Assembly: GCA_900539915.1 (NCBI GenBank) | Contig: UQDU01000016.1 | Coordinates: 1 to 45,211 of the forward strand | Origin: an uncultured Bacteroidales bacterium | Lineage (GTDB): Bacteria; Bacteroidota; Bacteroidia; Bacteroidales; Muribaculaceae | Length of the DNA stretch: 45,211 bases | Direction: 5' to 3' | Notes under the pieces: model-generated | The model's database searches: none | Told to the model about the DNA's origin: nothing | Seen by the model: only the letters and a program-made list of their open reading frames with translations | Shown here: piece by piece, positions 1-6,198 of the stretch | How positions within the stretch are numbered: position 1 is the stretch's first letter | Layout of the letters: each line of letters begins with the position of its first letter | Translations under genes and position numbers: made by a program

Positions 1-2
1 TC

Positions 3-55
3 CATCTCAAAATCCGCAGCTCAGGATTTAACTTTTGTTATTAAACACCCTCTAA
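3..55. repeat. Left copy of a 53-bp inverted repeat shared by both window ends
   Basis: These 53 bases are an exact reverse complement of 45159-45211; identity stops at 56 on this side. Read outward, the boundary begins TTAGAGGGTGTTTAATAAC. This suggests the edge of an insertion sequence or other dispersed repeat whose body lies outside the window, with the two copies facing away from each other. No transposase is visible. A related 12-base string, TTAGAGGGTGTT, occurs at 8529-8540. The mobile-element reading is inference. Confidence 0.75.
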
Positions 56-58
56 GAG

Positions 59-724
59 ATGAAGGTATCAATCGCCCCGGCCATCGCATCAGCCTGTCCC
101 GGCTACAGAATGCTGTTGCTGACCGCCGATGTGGTCAACGGCCCGACACCCCGGGAGCTTACCGCAGCCATCGACCGCTACGGCGAATCCGTCATATCCC
201 TGTTTGAGATGCCCGACATAGCGCGTCGTCCGGGCATCGCTGCCACACGCGCCATCTACAAAGCCCTCGGCAAAGAGCCAAACCGCTACCGCCCGAGCCA
301 GGAACAGATGATGCGTCGGTTTCTCAAAGGCCAGGGGCTCTACACAGTCAGCGCACTCGTGGACACCGGCAATCTGCTGTCGCTCATGTCGGGTTACTCC
401 GTCGGGGTGTTTGACGCCGACAAGATAGTCGGCGACACCCTGCGCATCGATGTCGGACGCGCCGGAGAGCCATATGAAGGCATAGGCCGCGGCCCGGTCA
501 ACATCGAGGGGCTGCCCGTAGTGTGTGATGCCGACGGTCCCATAGGCTCCCCCACCACCGACAACGAGCGCACCAAAACCTCGCCCGACACCTCGCGCAT
601 CGCGGTCACTATCCACGCCTTCGGACCCGATATGCCCATCGACGCCACCGCCGACCTCGCCCGTCACCTGCTCACGCTCTACTGCCAGGCCGACAATATC
701 ACGCTCTCCGTCCACACCCCTTAA
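59..724 (+). CDS. Free-standing B3/B4 tRNA-binding domain protein (PheT-like)
   Basis: A 221-residue protein resembling the B3/B4 domain otherwise embedded in the phenylalanyl-tRNA synthetase beta subunit. Stand-alone versions are common and may act on aminoacyl-tRNAs, but the role is not settled. Recognisable stretches are PGIAATRAIYKALGKEPNRYRPS near residues 60-80, the LVDTGNLLSLMSGYSVGVFD segment near 100-120, and the GEPYEGIGRG-type loop near 135-145. No synthetase catalytic or anticodon-binding parts are present. The length is normal for stand-alone members and the frame is closed upstream by a stop at 29-31, so the gene is complete. Its ATG lies only four bases inside the terminal repeat, so its native promoter may have been replaced or displaced by the repeat. 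Confidence 0.8.
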   Translation: MKVSIAPAIASACPGYRMLLLTADVVNGPTPRELTAAIDRYGESVISLFEMPDIARRPGIAATRAIYKALGKEPNRYRPSQEQMMRRFLKGQGLYTVSALVDTGNLLSLMSGYSVGVFDADKIVGDTLRIDVGRAGEPYEGIGRGPVNIEGLPVVCDADGPIGSPTTDNERTKTSPDTSRIAVTIHAFGPDMPIDATADLARHLLTLYCQADNITLSVHTP

Positions 725-788
725 TCCTATACCTGTATGTATCAGGGATACCGGCTGACTCCACGCGGAGCATATCCAGTCATAATAT

Positions 789-820
789 TTTGAAAAATCC
801 ACAAAAATTAGCTAAATTTG
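789..820 (+). promoter_or_regulatory. Promoter of the fumarate reductase operon
   Basis: TTTG at 789-792, a 20-base spacer, then TAAATTTG at 813-820 matches the Bacteroidetes -33/-7 consensus. Transcription would start near 827, giving an AT-rich leader of about 60 bases before frdC. A four-codon reading frame (ATG AAG AAG TAA, 837-848) lies in that leader; whether it is translated is unknown. Confidence 0.8.
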
Positions 821-885
821 TGGACGAATTGAACCCATGAAGAAGTAAAAATCAATTAAATAATTAATTTTCCAACCAAACTATT

Positions 886-1701
886 ATGTGGTTAACATGT
901 TCATCCATAGGACGTAAGCTCGTTATGGCCATCACTGGCGCGTGCCTCATCCTATTTGTTACCTTTCACGCTGTAATGAATGGCGTGGCTCTGTTTTGGC
1001 CTGCTGCCTACAATGTAGTATGCGAGTTTCTCGGAGCCAACTGGTATGCACTCGTTGCTTCCATGGGTCTCGGACTGCTGATGCTCCTCCACATCATCTA
1101 TGCATGCTGGCTGACCATCCAAAACCGTAAGGCCCGCGGCAACGACCGCTACGCCGTAGTACGCAAGCCCGCACAGGTAGAATGGGCATCACAAAACATG
1201 CTCGTGCTCGGTATCGTCATCCTGGCATTTGCCGTAGTGCACCTGATCCAGTTCTGGGCCAAGATGCAGCTTGCCGAAATCTTCCACTCGCCCTACATGC
1301 ACGAAGGCGTAGCCGTACCTCCCCAGGCCGGCACACTCTTCCTGCAGATTGCATTCAGCCAGCCCTGGACTCTCATCGTCTATGTGATCGGCTTCATCGC
1401 CCTGTGGTTCCACATGACCCACGGTTTCTGGTCAATGTTCCAGAGCGCAGGATGGAACAACGACACCTGGCTCCCCCGTCTCAAATGTATCGGTAACTGG
1501 TGGACCACCATCGTCGTAGGTCTTTTCCTTGCCGAAGCCATCGTGTTCACCGTACAGGCTCACCGCGGTCTCTACACATCTGACCCCGTCCTCATCGAGC
1601 AGTATCAGGAATTTGCCTGCGAGGATGACCAGAACGGAGGTCCGGTAAACGGCGTTGAAGATGCGCCCGAAGCAGACTACAACGTGATTATCGTTGAGTA
1701 A
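886..1701 (+). CDS. frdC: Fumarate reductase / succinate dehydrogenase cytochrome b subunit
   Basis: Membrane anchor of quinol:fumarate reductase, carrying electrons from menaquinol through haem b to FrdB and FrdA; this is the terminal step of the anaerobic fumarate pathway in Bacteroidales. The 271-residue protein has five hydrophobic helices, as in the Wolinella type. Histidines placed to bind two haems are H28, H69, H119 and H176/H179. It is first in frdC-frdA-frdB (78 bases to frdA) and is driven by the promoter at 789-820. The last 35 or so residues (after about 235) form an acidic, Asn/Asp/Glu-rich tail not obviously needed for the fold. Fumarate reductase rather than succinate dehydrogenase is inferred from lineage and gene order; the sequence alone does not fix the direction. 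Confidence 0.93.
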   Translation: MWLTCSSIGRKLVMAITGACLILFVTFHAVMNGVALFWPAAYNVVCEFLGANWYALVASMGLGLLMLLHIIYACWLTIQNRKARGNDRYAVVRKPAQVEWASQNMLVLGIVILAFAVVHLIQFWAKMQLAEIFHSPYMHEGVAVPPQAGTLFLQIAFSQPWTLIVYVIGFIALWFHMTHGFWSMFQSAGWNNDTWLPRLKCIGNWWTTIVVGLFLAEAIVFTVQAHRGLYTSDPVLIEQYQEFACEDDQNGGPVNGVEDAPEADYNVIIVE

Positions 1702-1779
1702 CGACCCAGCTTGCAGTTATCTGCCAACGCCACTTTCACTCATACTAATCTCCCCAACGATTAAACCTACAACATCACA

Positions 1780-3807
1780 ATGGCTGATATAAAAAACCTC
1801 GAGGGCATGATCGACTCGACTCCTATCATGAAGGACTATGCCGACATCGAATCTGCCAAACTCCCACAATACCAGATAGACAGCAAGATTCCCGAAGGCC
1901 CCGTAGCCGAGAAGTGGAAAAACTATAAAGCACACCAGAAGCTCGTCAACCCCGCCAACAAGCGTAACCTTGACATCATCGTCGTAGGTACAGGTCTGGC
2001 CGGCGCATCGGCAGCATCTTCGCTCGGCGAACTCGGTTTCAACGTCTACAACTTCTGCATCCAGGACAGCCCCCGTCGCGCTCACTCTATCGCTGCACAG
2101 GGCGGTATCAACGCTGCCAAGGACTACCAGAACGACGGTGACTCAGTGTACCGCCTCTTCTACGACACTGTCAAGGGCGGCGACTTCCGCTCCCGTGAGG
2201 CCAACGTGTACCGTCTGGCCGAGGTGTCAAACAATATCATCGACCAGTGCGTGGCACAGGGTGTACCTTTCGCACGCGAATACGGCGGTCTGCTTGCCAA
2301 CCGCTCATTCGGCGGCGCACAGGTATCACGTACCTTCTATGCCAAGGGCCAGACAGGCCAGCAGCTCCTGCTCGGTGCTTACGCATCGCTCAACCGCCAG
2401 ATCAAGAAAGGCACCGTGCGCTCTTACAACCGCCGCGAGATGCTTGACATAGTAATCATCGACGGCCGCGCCCGCGGTGTCATCATGCGCAACCTCATCA
2501 CCGGCGAAATCGAACGCTACGCAGCCCACGCTGTGGTACTCGCCACTGGCGGTTACGGACGTGCATTCTTCCTGTCGACCAACGCCATGGGTTGCAACGG
2601 TTCTGCTGCCGTACAGGCCTTCAAGAAAGGCGCATATCTGAGCAACCTCGCTTTCACACAGATCCACCCCACCTGTATCCCCGTACACGGCGAAGACCAG
2701 TCAAAGCTCACCCTCATGAGCGAGTCGCTCCGTAACGACGGCCGCATCTGGGTACCCAAGAAAAAGGAAGATGCCGAAGCCATCCGCGCCGGCAAGAAGC
2801 GTCCGACCGACATCCCCGACGAGGACCGCGACTTCTATCTCGAACGCCGCTATCCGGCATTCGGTAACCTCTGCCCCCGTGACATCGCCAGCCGTGCCGC
2901 CAAGGAACGCTGCGACGCCGGCTACGGTGTAGGCACAGGCAACGCCGTATATCTCGACTTCAAATACGCTATAGACCGTCTCGGCAAAGACGTCGTGGCC
3001 GACCGCTACGGCAACCTCTTTGACATGTATCAGATGATTTCTGATGACAACCCCTACGAGACTCCTATGATGATATTCCCTGCAAGCCACTACACCATGG
3101 GCGGCATATGGGTAGACTACGAACTCCAGACATCTATCAAGGGCCTCTTCGCCATCGGCGAGTGCAACTTCAGCGACCACGGTGCCAACCGTCTCGGTGC
3201 ATCGGCGCTCATGCAGGGTCTTGCCGACGGATATTTCGTGCTCCCCTACACCATGCAGAATTATCTCAGCGACCAGATCAAGGTGCCCCACTTCAAGACC
3301 ACAGCTCCCGAATTTGACGCTGCCGAGAAGGGCGTGCGTGACCGCATCGCCAAACTGATGGCTATCAAGGGTACAAAGAGCCCCGACCAGATCCACAAGC
3401 GTCTCGGCCACGTAATGTGGGACCTCGTAGGCATGGGCCGTAACCTCCAGGGTCTTGTAAAGGCCGTTGACGAAATCGAAAAGGTTAAGAAAGAGTTCTA
3501 CTCTGACCTCCGCATCGTCGGAAGCGCCGATGACCTCAACACCGAGCTTGAAAAGGCTCTGCGCCTCGAGGACTTCCTCGTAATCGCCAAGATGATGGCT
3601 ATCGACGCCCTCCACCGCAACGAATCTTGCGGCGCACACTTCCGCGAGGAATACCAGACAGCCGACGGCGAGGCCGCCCGTAACGACCAGGACTACATGT
3701 ATGTCAGCTGCTGGAAGTACACCGGCGACAACGAAAAGCCCATCCTCCTCAAGGAGCCCCTCAAGTATGAAGCTATCCAGGTACAGACACGTAACTACAA
3801 GTCTTAA
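1780..3807 (+). CDS. frdA: Fumarate reductase flavoprotein subunit
   Basis: Catalytic subunit that reduces fumarate to succinate at a covalently bound FAD on the cytoplasmic face of the membrane. The FAD dinucleotide-binding motif GTGLAG is at residues 70-75. The histidine that normally carries the 8-alpha-histidyl FAD bond is H102, in AHSIAAQGG. Downstream come the HPTCIP segment, the GECNFSDHGANRLGASALMQG region that completes the FAD and dicarboxylate site, and the C-terminal helical domain. At 675 residues it is the length expected of the Bacteroidetes/epsilonproteobacterial type with an N-terminal extension of about 60 residues. It lies between frdC and frdB (48 bases to frdB). Confidence 0.96.
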   Translation: MADIKNLEGMIDSTPIMKDYADIESAKLPQYQIDSKIPEGPVAEKWKNYKAHQKLVNPANKRNLDIIVVGTGLAGASAASSLGELGFNVYNFCIQDSPRRAHSIAAQGGINAAKDYQNDGDSVYRLFYDTVKGGDFRSREANVYRLAEVSNNIIDQCVAQGVPFAREYGGLLANRSFGGAQVSRTFYAKGQTGQQLLLGAYASLNRQIKKGTVRSYNRREMLDIVIIDGRARGVIMRNLITGEIERYAAHAVVLATGGYGRAFFLSTNAMGCNGSAAVQAFKKGAYLSNLAFTQIHPTCIPVHGEDQSKLTLMSESLRNDGRIWVPKKKEDAEAIRAGKKRPTDIPDEDRDFYLERRYPAFGNLCPRDIASRAAKERCDAGYGVGTGNAVYLDFKYAIDRLGKDVVADRYGNLFDMYQMISDDNPYETPMMIFPASHYTMGGIWVDYELQTSIKGLFAIGECNFSDHGANRLGASALMQGLADGYFVLPYTMQNYLSDQIKVPHFKTTAPEFDAAEKGVRDRIAKLMAIKGTKSPDQIHKRLGHVMWDLVGMGRNLQGLVKAVDEIEKVKKEFYSDLRIVGSADDLNTELEKALRLEDFLVIAKMMAIDALHRNESCGAHFREEYQTADGEAARNDQDYMYVSCWKYTGDNEKPILLKEPLKYEAIQVQTRNYKS

Positions 3808-3855
3808 CCGGTAACCAACTTTCTTCAACCCCCTTATCAAGAGATTTATCCCGTC

Positions 3856-4611
3856 ATGGAAAATTCAATAAGCGTAAACTTGAAAATATGGCGTCAGCGC
3901 AGTCCCAAAGAAAAGGGCGCGTTCGTCACCTACCATCTTGACAACGTATCTACCGGCTCCAGCTTCCTTGAGATGCTCGATATGCTCAACCAGCAGCTTG
4001 TCGACAAAGGCGAAGAACCCGTAGTATTTGACAATGACTGCCGCGAGGGCATCTGCGGCATGTGTTCGCTCTACATCAACGGACACCCCCACGGACCCGT
4101 ACAGGGCATCACGACTTGCCAGCTCCACATGCGCAAGTTCAAGGATGGCGACACCATCACCATCGAGCCTTGGCGTTCGGCTGCATTCCCCGTAATCCGC
4201 GACCTCATGGTAAACCGCAATGCGTTTGACCAGATCCAGCAGGCCGGAGGTTACGTGTCATTTAACTGCGGCGGCGCTCCCGATGCCAACAACATCCCCG
4301 TCAGCAAGGAAATCGCCGACATGGCCATGGACTCAGCCACCTGTATCGGCTGCGGTGCATGTGTCGCTGCTTGTAAAAACGGCTCTGCGATGCTCTTCGT
4401 GGGTGCCAAGGTCAGCCAGTTCGCACTGCTGCCCCAGGGCCATCCCGAACGCGCACGACGCGCACGCGCCATGGTGCGCAAGATGGACGAGCTCGGTTTC
4501 GGCAACTGCACCAACACCGGCGCATGTGCTGCCGAGTGCCCCAAGAACGTGCCTCTGAGCAACATCGCCCGTCTCAACCGCGAGTTTGAGAAAGCCAAAT
4601 TTGCTGATTGA
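3856..4611 (+). CDS. frdB: Fumarate reductase iron-sulfur subunit
   Basis: Electron-transfer subunit linking the haem subunit to the flavoprotein. An N-terminal plant-ferredoxin-like domain carries the [2Fe-2S] ligands C62, C67, C70 and C88. The C-terminal bacterial-ferredoxin domain has CIGCGAC (C163, C166, C169), C173, C218, C224 and C228 for the [4Fe-4S] and [3Fe-4S] centres. The 251-residue length is normal. It is the last gene of frdCAB and is followed 57 bases later by a strong intrinsic terminator. Confidence 0.95.
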   Translation: MENSISVNLKIWRQRSPKEKGAFVTYHLDNVSTGSSFLEMLDMLNQQLVDKGEEPVVFDNDCREGICGMCSLYINGHPHGPVQGITTCQLHMRKFKDGDTITIEPWRSAAFPVIRDLMVNRNAFDQIQQAGGYVSFNCGGAPDANNIPVSKEIADMAMDSATCIGCGACVAACKNGSAMLFVGAKVSQFALLPQGHPERARRARAMVRKMDELGFGNCTNTGACAAECPKNVPLSNIARLNREFEKAKFAD

Positions 4612-4667
4612 TACCCTCCGTCAGGCGCAGCCCTCCCGGCCTCCGTCGACGCGACCATAACCCTCAT

Positions 4668-4702
4668 AAACAGGCCGTGACCCCTCAGGTCACGGCCTGT
4701 TT
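4668..4702 (+). terminator. Intrinsic terminator after frdB
   Basis: A 15-bp perfect stem (4668-4682 pairing with 4688-4702) encloses a five-base loop. The arms are AAACAGGCCGTGACC and its complement, so the A-rich foot and T-rich end could terminate in either direction. It closes the frdCAB operon. Confidence 0.85.
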
Positions 4703-4729
4703 CGTATTCATGCACTCTCATCGTAGCAC

Positions 4730-4895
4730 AATGTCTCTAACTTAAGGAATACACTCATCGTAGTAGGGACATGCCATGGCATGTCTGCTTACGAAGCGCC
4801 CCTCTTTAGCATATCTTGAGGCGACATGCCATGGCATGTCCCTACTACATAGGAACGCCAGTCAAGAATCAACAACTTCTTAAGTTAGTGACATT
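4730..4895. repeat. REPIN-like element, family A, copy 1
   Basis: A 166-bp element with imperfect terminal inverted repeats: AATGTCTCTAACTTAAG on the left against AATGTCACTAACTTAAG when the right end is reversed. Inside are two inverted heads, each GTAG plus GG and the perfect 18-bp palindrome GACATGCCATGGCATGTC (palindromes at 4768-4785 and 4823-4840; GTAG at 4763-4766 and CTAC at 4842-4845). A GTAG-headed palindrome paired with an inverted copy is the layout of REP doublets mobilised by RAYT (Y1) transposases. No RAYT gene lies in the window, so mobility is inference. Confidence 0.8.
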
Positions 4896-4935
4896 ACATC
4901 GTAGCAGACATGTCATAGCACAATGTCTCTAGCTG

Positions 4936-5020
4936 AAGAAGTCCCGAAGGGACGGATACATGGTAGCACATCCCTGACAGTCAACGATTCTACCATAAGC
5001 CCATCCCTTCGGGACTTCTT
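4936..5020. repeat. Inverted repeat pair, family C
   Basis: A 17-bp arm at 4936-4952 (AAGAAGTCCCGAAGGGA) is repeated in exact inverse at 5004-5020. Each arm contains its own small palindrome (TCCCGAAGGGA type), and an inner TGGTAG/CTACCA pair sits at 4961-4966 and 4990-4995. It lies between REPIN copies in the same gene-free stretch and could fold into a cruciform or long RNA hairpin. No other copy is visible in the window. Confidence 0.65.
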
Positions 5021-5082
5021 AATGGCTTGTCGCCTGAAGCCATACTTATGAGGGGTGTTGCGTTAGCAGGAGGCGTTGCAAA

Positions 5083-5176
5083 ACCGTCAAATTGTAGGGC
5101 TGCACCCCAGTGCAGCCGATATACATAGCTGATTGTCAGCATGTTGTCGGATGAACCAAGGTGCATCTCTACAAGT
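5083..5176. repeat. REPIN-like element, family B, copy 1
   Basis: GTAG at 5094-5097 heads an imperfect palindrome (GGCTGCAC...GTGCAGCC, 5098-5117). A second, more degraded head ends in CTAC at 5169-5172. The sequence from the CGTTGCAAAAC edge through both heads aligns with 19050-19153, where the palindromes are intact, so this is a decayed copy of the same element. No gene is supported here. Confidence 0.7.
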
Positions 5177-5222
5177 TTGAGAGGCCGAATACAAGTTTTG
5201 CCACACCTCCCGATATACAATC

Positions 5223-5502
5223 AACTTAATATATGCACTCATCATAGTAGATAAATGCCATGTTACAATGTCACCAACGTAAGCAACCGTTAATGTCTAA
5301 TAGCGTTCCTATGCAGTTAACGCTTAAATAGCGTTCCTATGCAGTAGGGACATGCCATGGCATGTCGCCTAAAGCCATGCTAATGAGAGCGTTGCGTTAG
5401 CAGACATGCCATGGCATGTCCCTACTACGATGTGGGTATTCCTTAAGTTTGTGACATTGTAACATGGCATTTATCTACTATGATGAGTGCATACATTAAG
5501 TT
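5223..5502. repeat. Nested REPIN-like element, family A, copy 2 with 52-bp outer arms
   Basis: An outer inverted repeat of 52 bp with one mismatch (5223-5274 against 5451-5502) flanks a family A doublet. Its palindromes are at 5349-5366 and 5403-5420, with GTAG at 5344-5347 and CTAC at 5422-5425. Between the left arm and the doublet is a direct repeat of 19 bases (5299-5317 and 5327-5345, period 28). The outer arms resemble the repeat unit seen next to other family A copies, so the structure probably arose by insertion of one element into another or by inverted duplication. Confidence 0.8.
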
Positions 5503-5757
5503 AATAGTGCCGGGGGCATCCCTATAGTTCTTCGGGATATTTCGGGTTGGCAACATCCTACTGAGACACCGAAACCGAAAGGGGGGGGGAAACGGCTTAT
5601 CGCGCATCAGGATTAGCTTGGCCGGAGAGCATTTAGATTGGGAAAAGTCCCGTTTTAGATTTCAGAGCGCAATAATAGCTGATAATCAAGCATTTACATA
5701 CCCCTTATTTAGACAATTTATATGGCCGTTGAGTAGGCAAAACCGCTATCGGCGATG
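5503..5757. other. Gene-free spacer
   Basis: I see no reading frame, RNA gene or repeat here that I can support. It contains a run of nine G at 5581-5589 and a few short hairpins, none with a convincing terminator tail. Confidence 0.5.
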
Positions 5758-5765
5758 TAAGTTTG
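5758..5765 (+). promoter_or_regulatory. Probable -7 element for the lipoprotein/beta-barrel pair
   Basis: TAAGTTTG fits the Bacteroidetes -7 consensus TAnnTTTG and lies 31 bases before the ATG at 5797. No TTTG stands at the right distance upstream, so the -33 part is missing or weak. Confidence 0.5.
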
Positions 5766-5796
5766 CAGTGTGAAAAACCACTAAAACTTCTACACA

Positions 5797-6198
5797 ATGA
5801 GACACTCAAAATTCATCGTGCCACTGATGGCATCACTCATGCTGCTCCCGGTTACAGGCTGCAAGCGACCCGGCTCCAAAAGCAATATCCGGCATGCAAT
5901 GCGCGAATATGTCCAGCCCACCCTCCGTCAGGGAGACACCTATGATTTCATAGGGCTTTCAAACCACCGCGACACCATGTATCTGGGATTCAGCCGTCCG
6001 TGCGTCTGGGTCATCTACACCGTCACCGACGGCGAGACCGGCAAGAAGCAACGCCGCTATGACGATGTGATATTCTCCAACGACTACCAGGTGGTGCTCA
6101 ATGCCAGCCCTCTTGATTTCGACCCTATAGAATATGCCGAGGACATGGTGCGCGAATCCATCTCCAATGCCCTCAACGAACTCAAAACCCGAAAATGA
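5797..6198 (+). CDS. Small putative lipoprotein, unknown function
   Basis: A 133-residue protein with a lipoprotein signal peptide: basic start, hydrophobic stretch, then lipobox LLPVTGC with the acylated cysteine near residue 22. The mature part (about 110 residues) has mixed alpha/beta character, with DTYDFIGLSNHRDTMYLGFSRP near residues 47-68 and an acidic C-terminal helix. I do not recognise the family. Its TGA overlaps the ATG at 6195 (ATGA), so it is probably translated together with the following outer-membrane protein and may be its partner. Confidence 0.7.
   Translation: MRHSKFIVPLMASLMLLPVTGCKRPGSKSNIRHAMREYVQPTLRQGDTYDFIGLSNHRDTMYLGFSRPCVWVIYTVTDGETGKKQRRYDDVIFSNDYQVVLNASPLDFDPIEYAEDMVRESISNALNELKTRK

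Noticed and set aside
29..58. Outward promoter in the left terminal repeat driving the B3/B4 gene
   Set aside because: TAACTTTTG at 29-37 has one base too many for a -7 element and no TTTG lies at the right distance; not strong enough to list.
2701..3840. Minus-strand reading frame of 379 codons opposite frdA
   Set aside because: Shadow of the certain frdA gene produced by GC-rich codon use.
4990..5220. Minus-strand frame of 76 codons in the repeat hotspot
   Set aside because: Made of repeat families B and C; no promoter or family similarity.
4703..5502. CRISPR array
   Set aside because: The repeats are inverted pairs with irregular spacing and differing sequences. There is no series of equal direct repeats with unique spacers and no cas gene.
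5581..5589. Nine-G run as a phase-variable tract
   Set aside because: It is not in or directly upstream of a gene; the nearest start codon is more than 200 bases away.
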